A DNA stretch of 64,000 nt from Polaromonas sp. (GTDB taxonomy: Bacteria; Pseudomonadota; Gammaproteobacteria; Burkholderiales; Burkholderiaceae_C), in assembly GCF_029945925.1 (NCBI RefSeq), contig NZ_JAQSDN010000067.1, positions 35,562 to 99,561 of the forward strand. Direction: 5' to 3'. A program made the translations under genes and the position numbers. Every line of letters starts with the position of its first letter. Position 1 is the stretch's first letter. Shown here in pieces: positions 33,107 through 40,902 of this stretch. A model generated the notes under the pieces. The model searched no databases and had not been told where the DNA came from. It was given only the letters and a program-made list of their open reading frames with translations.

Positions 33107-33146
33107 GTGACGGACTGATTTTCAACCTGAACCAAGGAGACATGAC

Positions 33147-34418
33147 ATGGCCAACATCATCATCATGGGTGCCGGGATAGGCGGCATGCCGGCTGCCTAC
33201 GAAATGCGGGAGCTGCTGCCGCCAGAGCACAAGATCACGGTGGTCAGCGCGGTGGACTATTTCCAGTTCGTGCCTTCCAATCCGTGGGTGGCGGTGGGCT
33301 GGCGCAAGCGGGACGACATCGTGCTGAAGATTGCCCCCCTGCTGGAGCGCAAGGGCATTGCCTTTGTGCCCAAGGCCGTCACCACCATCGACGCCGAGGC
33401 CAGACGCCTGACGCTGGAAGGCGGCGACAGCCTGGACTACGACTACCTGGTGATCACCACCGGTCCCAAGCTCAGCTTTGACGAGGTTCCCGGCGCCGGC
33501 CCTCACGGCGGACACACCCATTCCGTGTGCACCGTGGGGCACGCCGAAGCTTTCTGGGCGGAGTACCAGGACTTCCTCAAGAACCCCGGCCCGGTCGTCA
33601 TTGGCGCCATGCCGATGGCCAGCTGTTTCGGGCCGGCCTACGAATTCGCCTTCATCCTCGACGCCGACCTGCGCAAGCGCAAGCTGCGCCATCTGGTGCC
33701 CATCACCTTCGTGACCAGCGAACCCTATATCGGCCACCTGGGCCTGGGCGGTGTCGGCGACAGCAAGTCCATGATGGAGTCGGAGATGCGCGGCCACGAC
33801 ATGAAGTGGATCACCAACGCCAAGACCACACGTGTCGAGGACGGGAAAATGTTTGTCACCCAGGTCGATGACCTCGGCAATGTGTACAAGGAGCATGAAG
33901 TCCCGTTCAAGCTGTCCATGATGCTGCCGGCCTTCAAGGGCGTGGACGCGGTGGCGGCGGTGCCGGGGCTGTGCAACCCGCGCGGCTTTGTGCTGATCGA
34001 CGAACACCAGCGCAGCAAGGCCTGGCCGAGCATCTTTGCGGCCGGCGTCTGCGTGGCCATCCCGCCGGTGGAGGTCACGCCCGTGCCGACGGGCGCGCCC
34101 AAGACCGGTTACATGATAGAGACCATGGTGACCGCGATCACCCACAACATCGCCGACGAAATTGCCGGCCGGCCGGTGCAGGCCAAGGCCACCTGGAACG
34201 CGATCTGCCTGGCCGACATGGGCGACACGGGGGCCGCCTTTGTGGCCCTGCCGCAGATGCCGCCGCGCAACGTGAACTGGTTCAAGAAGGGCAAATGGGT
34301 GCACCTGGCCAAGATCGCGTTCGAGAAGTATTTCATCCGCAAGATGAAGACCGGCAATTCGGAGCCGGTGTATGAGAAGTACGTGCTCAAGCTCCTGGGC
34401 ATCGTGCGCCTGAAATAA
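33147..34418 (+). CDS. sqr: Sulfide:quinone oxidoreductase
   Basis: 423 aa FAD-dependent disulfide-oxidoreductase-family enzyme oxidising sulfide to per/polysulfide with quinone as acceptor. FAD Rossmann motif G-A-G-I-G-G-M-P near the start. Three catalytic-type cysteines are seen: Cys128 (H-S-V-C-T-V), Cys160 (A-S-C-F-G-P-A-Y-E) and Cys354 (N-A-I-C-L-A-D-M-G), close to the Cys128/160/356 of the Acidithiobacillus enzyme. The C-terminal amphipathic segment (W-F-K-K-G-K-W-V-H-L-A-K) fits peripheral membrane attachment. An AAGGAG site precedes two closely spaced ATGs. Confidence 0.92.
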   Translation: MANIIIMGAGIGGMPAAYEMRELLPPEHKITVVSAVDYFQFVPSNPWVAVGWRKRDDIVLKIAPLLERKGIAFVPKAVTTIDAEARRLTLEGGDSLDYDYLVITTGPKLSFDEVPGAGPHGGHTHSVCTVGHAEAFWAEYQDFLKNPGPVVIGAMPMASCFGPAYEFAFILDADLRKRKLRHLVPITFVTSEPYIGHLGLGGVGDSKSMMESEMRGHDMKWITNAKTTRVEDGKMFVTQVDDLGNVYKEHEVPFKLSMMLPAFKGVDAVAAVPGLCNPRGFVLIDEHQRSKAWPSIFAAGVCVAIPPVEVTPVPTGAPKTGYMIETMVTAITHNIADEIAGRPVQAKATWNAICLADMGDTGAAFVALPQMPPRNVNWFKKGKWVHLAKIAFEKYFIRKMKTGNSEPVYEKYVLKLLGIVRLK

Positions 34419-34459
34419 AACCCGCTTTTTTCTTTTTTTTTAACTCTCTGGAGAATTTC

Positions 34460-34684
34460 ATGACCGTCGAACGTTACATCCGCATCATTGCCGGCCTCTT
34501 CATCCTGGCTTCGCTCGCACTCGGCATCGAGGGCAGCCCGCTGTTCGTGAGCAAGTGGGCCCTGGCCTTCACCGCCTTTGTCGGCTTTAACCTGTTCCAG
34601 TTCGGGTTCACCAACATGTGCCCGCTCGGTTTCATCCTCAAGAAGCTGGGCGTGCCCGAGTCCAAATTTTCCTGCGGTACCTGA
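34460..34684 (+). CDS. DUF2892/YgaP-type small membrane protein
   Basis: 74 aa with two membrane helices and the signature M-T-V-E-R-Y-I-R-I-I-A-G at the start and F-T-N-M-C-P-L-G-F-I-L-K-K-L-G near the end, as in the membrane part of YgaP-like rhodaneses. It lies 41 bp after sqr with CTGGAG as ribosome site. In other genomes this domain is fused to or neighbours rhodaneses; a rhodanese gene occurs here 2 kb downstream. Probably a membrane partner in sulfur transfer; role inferred. Confidence 0.85.
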   Translation: MTVERYIRIIAGLFILASLALGIEGSPLFVSKWALAFTAFVGFNLFQFGFTNMCPLGFILKKLGVPESKFSCGT

Positions 34685-34712
34685 TCCTGTTCATCTTCGA
34701 CCCGGAGGCGCC

Positions 34713-35159
34713 ATGAGCGACACCCTTGTCCAGGTCAGCCTGGTTCAGCAGCACGACTACCGCTTTGACATCCAGTTTGGCGGGGCCATTCCGGTGCTGA
34801 CCGGCGATGAACCGGCGCCACTGGGAACGGGCCTCGGGCCCTCACCGGTGCAGCTGCTCAGCGCCGCCGTCGGCAACTGTCTGAGCGATTCGCTGCTGTT
34901 TGCGCTGCGCAAGTTCAAGCAGGCCCCGGAGCCGATGCGCTGCGACATCACCTCGCAGGTGGGCCGCAACCCGGAAGGGCGCCTGCGGGTGCTGGCCATG
35001 ACGGCGCAGATGACGCTGGGTGTGCCAGCGGCCTCGCTGCAGCACCTGGACCGCGTGCTCGAGCAGTTCGAGGCGTTCTGCACCGTCACCCAGAGTGTGG
35101 GGCAGGGCATCCCGATCACCATCGAAATTTCCGACAGTACCGGTCAGCGGCTGAAATAA
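34713..35159 (+). CDS. OsmC-like protein
   Basis: 148 aa OsmC/Ohr-fold protein. Conserved pieces: G-P-S-P-V-Q-L-L-S-A-A-V-G-N-C-L with the first Cys, and F-C-T-V-T-Q-S-V with the second. The family reduces organic peroxides with a Cys pair; several relatives are found beside sulfide genes and may act on persulfides. GGAGG lies 8 bp before the ATG. Twenty-eight bp after the DUF2892 gene, so the likely last member of the sqr unit. Confidence 0.85.
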   Translation: MSDTLVQVSLVQQHDYRFDIQFGGAIPVLTGDEPAPLGTGLGPSPVQLLSAAVGNCLSDSLLFALRKFKQAPEPMRCDITSQVGRNPEGRLRVLAMTAQMTLGVPAASLQHLDRVLEQFEAFCTVTQSVGQGIPITIEISDSTGQRLK

Positions 35160-35211
35160 ATCGTGCCGGTCTTCCATGCTTTTCATTTCCAGGAACATGG
35201 GAGATTCCTCA

Positions 35212-35273
35212 TGAAAAGAGGCTACAGCCCTTGCTTGTCAAGCGCCGACAGCTATCAAAACGGTAGTATCAGG
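35212..35273 (+). repeat. Dispersed 'CTCCAGCC...GCTATC' repeat, copy C
   Basis: ATGAAAAGAGGCTACAGCCC, then TTGTCAAGCGCCGACAGCTATC and a degraded right arm GGTAGTATC. Copy D at 37471 begins almost identically (ATGAAAAGTGCCTTCAGCCC). It ends 2 bp before the next start codon, so it lies in the leader of the DUF3422 gene. Confidence 0.65.
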
Positions 35274-35275
35274 CG

Positions 35276-36622
35276 ATGACTTCCAGCCTGCCTTCCTCTG
35301 CGGCTTCCTTCGCTGCCTCTTTCGCCTTGTTGCCGCCCGACGATGCGCAGCGTGCCGTGCTGCACAACGAACTGCACGCGCGGCCCTCGGCCCGCGTGCG
35401 GCTGCCGGCGCTCATCATCTACGTGGCAGTGCTCAACGCCGGCGTGACGCGCGAGCAGGAGTGCGCACACCTGCGCCGCCTGCCGGGCCAGCAGGATTTG
35501 CCGCTGGACAGCCTGCAGGGCAACTTCCTGAGCCTGCGCTGCGAGGGATACCTCGTCCAGTGGGAGCGGCACACCGAGTTCACGCGTTACGCCATCGTGC
35601 AGCCGCTGCCCGCCAGCGCGCTGCTCGGCGCTGCGGAGCCACCCTTGCTGGCAGCCCCGGTGGTCGCGCCTGGCTGGCTGCCCGGCATTCCCGGGAAAAC
35701 GGTGGCAGCCATCCAGCTGGCCATGGTGCATGGCGATCTGTCCGGCGAGGGGGCCCTGATGACACAGGCGCTGGCCTGGTTCGGCGGCCGTGCCGTGGTG
35801 GCTTCGCAGCTGGGCAACGGACACTCGTGGGCGCTGACCGCATTTCACCTGGGCGCCGACGGCTTCGAGCGCATGCTGGTGATTGCCCCGCCAGTCATGA
35901 CCGACATGCGTGCCGGCCGCATCTCCCAGCGCCTGCTGGAACTCGAAACCTACCGCCTGATGGCCCTGCGCGGTCTGCCGGTGGCGAAAGCGCTGGGCCC
36001 CATGCTGGCCGAGGCCGAAGGGCTACTGGCCGACATCACGGCGCGGCTCGAAAACAAGTCGGCCTCCGACCAGGAACTGCTGGACACCCTGGTGTCGCTG
36101 GCGGCCCGCGTGGAGCGCGCCACGGCCGAGCATAGCTACCGCTTCTCGGCCACGCGCGCCTACAGCGTGCTGGTCGGCCAGCGCATCGCGGAGCTGCGCG
36201 AGAAACCCATTTCCGGCACCCAGCTCCTGGGTGAATTCATGCAGCGCCGCCTGTCGCCGGCCATGGCCACGGTAGAGGCCACGGCGCAGCGGCTGGCGTC
36301 GCTGTCCGAGCGGGTGTCGCGCACCAGCGCGCTGCTGCGCACGCGGGTGGACATCGCCACCGAGGTGCAGAACCAGCAACTGCTGGAAAAACTCACGCGC
36401 GGGCAGGAACTGCAATTGCGCCTGCAATCCACGGTGGAGGGCTTGTCGATTGCAGCCATCTCGTATTACGTGGTGAGTCTGCTGCTGTATGTGGGCAAGG
36501 CGTTCAAGGCCGCCGGTGCGCCCGTCAACCCGGAGATCGCCGCCGGCGCCCTGATCCCGCTGGTGTTGTGGGGCGTGTGGCGAACCACGCGCCGCATCCA
36601 CGAAAAAATTCGCGCACCATGA
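35276..36622 (+). CDS. DUF3422 family membrane protein
   Basis: 448 aa. The signature L-H-N-E-L-H-A-R-P occurs near residue 22. A central soluble region and a long helical, coiled-coil-like segment (about 270-390) follow, and two membrane helices lie at the C terminus (about 392-412 and 420-438). The overall plan, with a large cytoplasmic part and a C-terminal membrane hairpin, fits the family, whose function is unknown. Same strand as the sulfide genes, but separated from them by repeat copy C. Confidence 0.85.
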   Translation: MTSSLPSSAASFAASFALLPPDDAQRAVLHNELHARPSARVRLPALIIYVAVLNAGVTREQECAHLRRLPGQQDLPLDSLQGNFLSLRCEGYLVQWERHTEFTRYAIVQPLPASALLGAAEPPLLAAPVVAPGWLPGIPGKTVAAIQLAMVHGDLSGEGALMTQALAWFGGRAVVASQLGNGHSWALTAFHLGADGFERMLVIAPPVMTDMRAGRISQRLLELETYRLMALRGLPVAKALGPMLAEAEGLLADITARLENKSASDQELLDTLVSLAARVERATAEHSYRFSATRAYSVLVGQRIAELREKPISGTQLLGEFMQRRLSPAMATVEATAQRLASLSERVSRTSALLRTRVDIATEVQNQQLLEKLTRGQELQLRLQSTVEGLSIAAISYYVVSLLLYVGKAFKAAGAPVNPEIAAGALIPLVLWGVWRTTRRIHEKIRAP

Positions 36623-36716
36623 ACTTCCCGGTGTCCGGCGCACGCGCCGGGTGCAGGCTGCCTGACCTATTCCCAATCCCCAATCCGATTCTTCACTTTG
36701 CTACCAGGAGCTACCC

Positions 36717-37097
36717 ATGAAAACTGCCCATGATCTCGTCGCCACTGCCAAAACCCGCGTGCAGGAAATTACCGTGTCAGACGCCGAAACCGCCCTGCGC
36801 GATGCAGACGTGCTGGTGGACGTGCGCGAAGCCGACGAATACGCCGCCGGCCACCTGGCCGGTGCGGTCCTCGTCCCGCGCGGCCTGCTCGAGTTCAAGT
36901 TCAGCGGGACCCCGGCGCTGCAACCGCGCGACCTGAAGATCGTGTTGTACTGCAAGACCAGCGGCCGCGCCGCCCTGTGCGGCGCGGCCCTGCACGACAT
37001 GGGCTACCTGAACGTGCAGTCGATTGCCGGAGGCTTCGATGGCTGGGTGGCGGCCGGCAAGCCGGTGGTCAAGCCGGAGGCACCGTCCTTTGAATAA
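36717..37097 (+). CDS. Rhodanese-like sulfurtransferase
   Basis: 126 aa single rhodanese domain. Active-site loop Y-C-K-T-S-G-R with Cys79, and D-V-R-E-A-D-E-Y-A-A-G-H-L-A-G-A upstream, both typical. Transfers sulfane sulfur from persulfides or thiosulfate to thiol acceptors. Cytoplasmic: no signal peptide. The context (sqr, persulfide dioxygenase-like gene) suggests that it handles SQR-derived sulfane sulfur. Confidence 0.92.
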   Translation: MKTAHDLVATAKTRVQEITVSDAETALRDADVLVDVREADEYAAGHLAGAVLVPRGLLEFKFSGTPALQPRDLKIVLYCKTSGRAALCGAALHDMGYLNVQSIAGGFDGWVAAGKPVVKPEAPSFE

Positions 37098-37148
37098 TGA
37101 CCTGCATGTTTGTCCGCGTGGCCCGCAGCGGCTGCAGGGAGTCCGGCC

Positions 37149-37388
37149 ATGAGGTGGCTGGACCGCATTCCGCTGGTCTGGCTGGTCGTCCTGGCGCTCT
37201 GGATGGCTGTGGCTCCGATCACGCCCGAGCCGCACCTGATTGAAAAATTGCGGATGCTGGGCGAGGGCACGCTGTCCCGACCCCTGGACATCTTCGACCT
37301 GTTCATTCACGCCATGCCCCTGTTGCTGCTGGTGCTGCGACTCTGGCGCCGTATGACCGCTCCACGCGCTGGCGCACGGGAGCCCTGA
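37149..37388 (+). CDS. Small two-helix membrane protein
   Basis: 79 aa. First helix about residues 8-23 (V-W-L-V-V-L-A-L-W-M), a connecting loop containing P-E-P-H-L-I-E-K-L, and a second helix about 50-65 (L-F-I-H-A-M-P-L-L-L-L-V). Starts 51 bp after the rhodanese, last gene of that run. The loop-helix sequence recalls small proteins annotated as RND-associated in relatives, but I cannot assign a function. Confidence 0.7.
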   Translation: MRWLDRIPLVWLVVLALWMAVAPITPEPHLIEKLRMLGEGTLSRPLDIFDLFIHAMPLLLLVLRLWRRMTAPRAGAREP

Positions 37389-37470
37389 GCTCGCAGGCCC
37401 CGGGGCCTGGTGGGCCATGGCTGGTCATTCTGCTGTCCGGCCGGTGCCGCTGGCAGGTGTCCGGATTCTA

Positions 37471-37533
37471 ATGAAAAGTGCCTTCAGCCCTTTCTAGTAT
37501 TGCGCCAGCAGCTATCGAATAAATAGCAAACCA
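37471..37533 (+). repeat. Dispersed 'CTCCAGCC...GCTATC' repeat, copy D
   Basis: ATGAAAAGTGCCTTCAGCCC, TATTGCGCCAGCAGCTATC, then GAATAAATAGC. It lies in the 319-bp gap 37389-37707, downstream of the small membrane gene and of the convergent katG. The rest of the gap holds the katG hairpin and nothing else recognised. Confidence 0.65.
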
Positions 37534-37663
37534 TGATGGCTGGCAGCGGTTGTGCAGCTTGCACTTTTCCTCATGGCCCATGGCCTTGGCAAAGGTTGGC
37601 ACGGTGCGGTGACCCGCCTGCGCTGGGATCCGGGCGCCGTTACGATCCATGGCACCGGATGGA

Positions 37664-37693
37664 CCCCACGCCGCCAGTCTGAGCGGCGTGGGG
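37664..37693 (-). terminator. Stem-loop downstream of katG
   Basis: CCCCACGCCGC (37664-37674) and GCGGCGTGGGG (37683-37693) form a perfect 11-bp stem with an 8-nt loop, 15 bp after the katG stop. There is no T run on the minus strand, so it may act as a 3' stabiliser or a Rho-aided terminator rather than a classical intrinsic terminator. Confidence 0.65.
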
Positions 37694-37707
37694 CTGTCGA
37701 CCGGACC

Positions 37708-39882
37708 TCAGGCCAGATCGAAGCGGTCAGCGTTCATGACCTTGGTCCATGCGGCGACAAAGTCCTTCACGAACTTTTCCTGGTTGTCGTCCTGCGCGTA
37801 GACCTCGGCATAGGCGCGCAGGATCGAGTTGGACCCGAACACCAGATCCACCCGGCTGGCTGTCCACTTGACTTGACCCGTCCTGCGGTCGCAGATGCCG
37901 TACAGGTTCTGGCCGGTGGGCTTCCACGTGTAGGCCATGTCGGTCAGGTTCACGAAGAAATCGTTCGTCAAAGCACCTGCGCGATCGGTCAGCACACCGT
38001 GCCGGGTACCACCGTGGTTGGTATCCAAAACGCGCAGGCCGCCCACCAGCGCCGTCATCTCATGGGCGGTCAAACCCATCAGCTGCGTGCGGTCGAGCAA
38101 CAACTCTTCGGCACTGACCGCGTAGTCCTTCTTGAGCCAGTTTCGGTAGCCGTCATGGATCGGCTCCAGCGCCTCGAACGACTCGACGTCCGTGGCATCC
38201 TGGGTCGCATCACCACGGCCCGCAGCGAACGCTACCGTGATGTCGAAACCAGCTGCTTTGGCCGCCTGCTCCACGCCGAGGTTACCGGCCAGCACAATCA
38301 CATCAGCCACACTGGCGCCGCTCTCAGCCGCAATGCCTTCAAGCACACCAAGCACCCTGGCCAGACGCGCAGGCTCATTGCCCTCCCAGTCTTTTTGCGG
38401 GGCCAGCCGGATACGGGCGCCATTGGCGCCACCGCGCATGTCCGAACCCCGGTAGGTGCGGGCGCTGTCCCAGGCGGTGGTGACCATGTCGCTGACGCTC
38501 AGGCCGCTGGCTGCGATTTTTGCCTTCACCGCCGCCACGTCGTAGTCGGTGCTGCCCGCCGGGACCGGGTCCTGCCAGATCAGGTTTTCCTCGGGCACCT
38601 CGGGGCCGATGTAGCGCGACTTCGGGCCCAGGTCGCGGTGGGTCAGCTTGAACCAGGCGCGCGCAAAGACTTTCGAGAAGTAGTCGGGGTCCTTGTAGAA
38701 GCGTTCGGCAATGATGCGGTAGGCCGGGTCCATTTTCATGGCCATGTCGGCATCGGTCATCATGGGCATGCAACGGATAGAGGGGTCTTCCACGTCCACC
38801 GGCATGTCTTCTGGCCGGATGTTCACCGGCTTGTACTGCCAGGCGCCCGCCGGGCTCCTGGTGAGTTCCCAGTCATAACCGAGCAGCAGCTGGAAGTAGC
38901 CGTTGTCCCATTGGGTCGGGTGGGTCGTCCAGGCGCCTTCGATGCCGCTCGACATGGTGTCGCGGCCAATGCTGCGGGTGGTTTTGTTCATCCAGCCCAG
39001 GCCTTGTTCGTCCACATCTGCCCCCTCCGGAACGGGGCCCAGCAGCCTGGCATCGCCATTGCCATGGGATTTGCCAACCGTGTGACCCCCGGCGGTCAGG
39101 GCCACGGTTTCTTCGTCGTTCATCGCCATGCGCAGGAAAGTCACGCGAACGTCTTGTGCGGTCTTGAGCGGGTCGGGCTTGCCGTCCACGCCTTCCGGGT
39201 TGACGTAGATCAAGCCCATCATCACGGCGGCCAGGGGGTTTTCCAGATCGCGCTCGCCGGAGTAGCGGCTGTTTTCGCTGCCGCTGGGGGCCAGCCATTC
39301 TTTTTCGGAGCCCCAGTAGACGTCCTCTTCCGGATGCCAGATGTCGGCCCGGCCGAACGCAAATCCGTAGGTCTTCAGGCCCATCGATTCATAGGCCACG
39401 TTGCCGGCGAGGACGATCAGGTCGGCCCAGCTGAGCTTGTTGCCGTATTTTTTCTTGATGGGCCAGAGCAGCCGGCGCGCCTTGTCCAGGTTCACGTTGT
39501 CGGGCCAGGAGTTCAGTGGCGCGAAGCGCTGGTTGCCCGTGCCGGCGCCGCCGCGGCCGTCGGCAATGCGGTAAGAGCCGGCCGAGTGCCAGGCCATGCG
39601 AATCATCAGGCCGCCATAGTGTCCCCAGTCAGCTGGCCACCAGTCCTTGCTGTCGGTCATGAAGGCGGTCAGATCCTTCTTGAGCGCTGCGACGTCGAGC
39701 TTTTTAACTTCTTCCCGGTAGTTGAAGTCCTCGCCCATGGGATTGGTCTTGGTGTCGTGCTGATGAAGAATGTCCAGGTTCAGCGCCTTCGGCCACCACG
39801 CCATGTTCGAGTTGCCGGTGGCCGTATTGCCGCCGTGCATCACTGGGCATTTGCCAGCCGTATTCTGATTCTTCAGGTCCAT
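37708..39882 (-). CDS. katG: Catalase-peroxidase KatG
   Basis: 724 aa bifunctional haem enzyme removing hydrogen peroxide. The distal haem site R-M-A-W-H-S-A-G contributes the Trp of the Met-Tyr-Trp crosslink. G-L-I-Y-V-N-P-E-G carries the Tyr and R-M-A-M-N-D-E-E-T the Met; the proximal haem site is G-G-H-T-V-G-K-S-H-G. The second, non-haem domain follows. Length is standard. Monocistronic on the minus strand. With the oxidase and sulfide genes it fits a life at oxic/anoxic borders. Confidence 0.97.
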   Translation of the reverse strand: MDLKNQNTAGKCPVMHGGNTATGNSNMAWWPKALNLDILHQHDTKTNPMGEDFNYREEVKKLDVAALKKDLTAFMTDSKDWWPADWGHYGGLMIRMAWHSAGSYRIADGRGGAGTGNQRFAPLNSWPDNVNLDKARRLLWPIKKKYGNKLSWADLIVLAGNVAYESMGLKTYGFAFGRADIWHPEEDVYWGSEKEWLAPSGSENSRYSGERDLENPLAAVMMGLIYVNPEGVDGKPDPLKTAQDVRVTFLRMAMNDEETVALTAGGHTVGKSHGNGDARLLGPVPEGADVDEQGLGWMNKTTRSIGRDTMSSGIEGAWTTHPTQWDNGYFQLLLGYDWELTRSPAGAWQYKPVNIRPEDMPVDVEDPSIRCMPMMTDADMAMKMDPAYRIIAERFYKDPDYFSKVFARAWFKLTHRDLGPKSRYIGPEVPEENLIWQDPVPAGSTDYDVAAVKAKIAASGLSVSDMVTTAWDSARTYRGSDMRGGANGARIRLAPQKDWEGNEPARLARVLGVLEGIAAESGASVADVIVLAGNLGVEQAAKAAGFDITVAFAAGRGDATQDATDVESFEALEPIHDGYRNWLKKDYAVSAEELLLDRTQLMGLTAHEMTALVGGLRVLDTNHGGTRHGVLTDRAGALTNDFFVNLTDMAYTWKPTGQNLYGICDRRTGQVKWTASRVDLVFGSNSILRAYAEVYAQDDNQEKFVKDFVAAWTKVMNADRFDLA

Positions 39883-40214
39883 ATAAATTTCCGTTCAGGG
39901 CATCATCAATTGAAGTTCGCCAAAGTGAGACGATCGGGCTGTGAAGAGCCTGTCGTGCCGTACTGTTTGAAAAAAATCCAGACACTGCGGGCCACTTTTT
40001 TGATTGAAAAGTCAGTGTACTTACCTGGAGTGGTTATCAATGTCATTTTTAACAATCACCCCGATAGTCCAGAGCTGGGAAGCCCATACGGCGAGCGGCA
40101 GATGTCAATGCGTGCCAAGGTTCCAACTCGGACTGGTGAAGGAACGCAGGGGTCGGCTGGAGCAGCATCCCCCCGGCCATCGCAGGGCGGCGCTCAACCA
40201 GTCACGCTACGCAG
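39883..40214. other. 332-bp gap upstream of katG
   Basis: The katG promoter region plus the 3' side of the nitroreductase gene. A stretch at about 39965-40070 is clearly more AT-rich than its surroundings, with A and T runs (GAAAAAAATCC, CATTTTTAAC). I could not define an OxyR or Fur site with confidence. No coding frame is convincing. Confidence 0.4.
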
Positions 40215-40865
40215 TCAGGGAGCGGCAGCCGGATACCCGACCGTCTGCGACAGCAGGACTTGCTGGTCATGGCTCAGGCCCAGCGCGTCGGCGATGGCGG
40301 CGCGGTCTATCCAGGCGCGTATCACCGTGGCCAGGCCGCTGCTGGCCGCAAACAGATAGACGTTCTGCGTGATGGCGCCAGCGGCGACATGGGCGTAGGC
40401 CTCGCGCTGTGCGGCCGGCACCAGCGACATGCGCGGATGGTTGGCGACATAGACCAGGTCCATGGGCGCCTCATCCACAAAGTCTTGGTAGCCGGTGACA
40501 CGCCGCAGGTCGGCGCCGGCGACCAGCTGCAGTTGATGCCCGGTAGCGTCGTAGCGATAGGCACCCTCGGGCAAGGCCACATAAATGTCGATCTCTTGTG
40601 CGTTGAGAGCCGACGGCGCGGTGCGTCCGCCATCGGCGCGGTTGACGCCGCAGGCGGCCCAGAGCAGGCCGGACAGCAGGTCCAGCGGCAGCGGGTCCGG
40701 CTTGTAGTCGCGGTGCGACTGGCGCTGGGCCAGGGCTTGCATCAGCGGCAGCCCAGCTTGCCGGTCGGGCGGCGGCAGGCTGATCAGGGTGGTGGCGTTG
40801 CCCAGGGCCGGTTGGGGCCGCAGTTTGCCCATCATGCCGAGGGCGAGCTTGGTCAAGGTGGTCAT
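40215..40865 (-). CDS. SagB/nitroreductase-family flavoprotein
   Basis: 216 aa. The N-terminal part has R-Q-S-H-R-D-Y (the R-x-S-x-R-x-[FY] FMN phosphate site), then L-L-W-A-A-C-G-V-N-R, R-T-A-P-S-A-L-N-A-Q-E-I-D and, later, A-G-A-I-T-Q-N-V-Y-L-F-A-A-S-S-G-L. This is the SagB-type branch of FMN nitroreductases. The substrate is unknown. AAGGAG precedes the ATG. It lies 37 bp after the transporter gene on the same strand and may be the last gene of that operon. Confidence 0.85.
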   Translation of the reverse strand: MTTLTKLALGMMGKLRPQPALGNATTLISLPPPDRQAGLPLMQALAQRQSHRDYKPDPLPLDLLSGLLWAACGVNRADGGRTAPSALNAQEIDIYVALPEGAYRYDATGHQLQLVAGADLRRVTGYQDFVDEAPMDLVYVANHPRMSLVPAAQREAYAHVAAGAITQNVYLFAASSGLATVIRAWIDRAAIADALGLSHDQQVLLSQTVGYPAAAP

Positions 40866-40902
40866 GGTGTTTCTCCTTGTTTCCGGTTTAGCCTAGGCGG
40901 GA

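Noticed and set aside
39965..40070. AT-rich stretch upstream of katG as an OxyR or Fur operator
   Set aside because: No arrangement matching either consensus could be traced with acceptable spacing.
37552..40359. Very long open frame (935 codons) opposite katG
   Set aside because: Antisense shadow of a high-GC gene; katG on the minus strand has all family motifs over the whole region.
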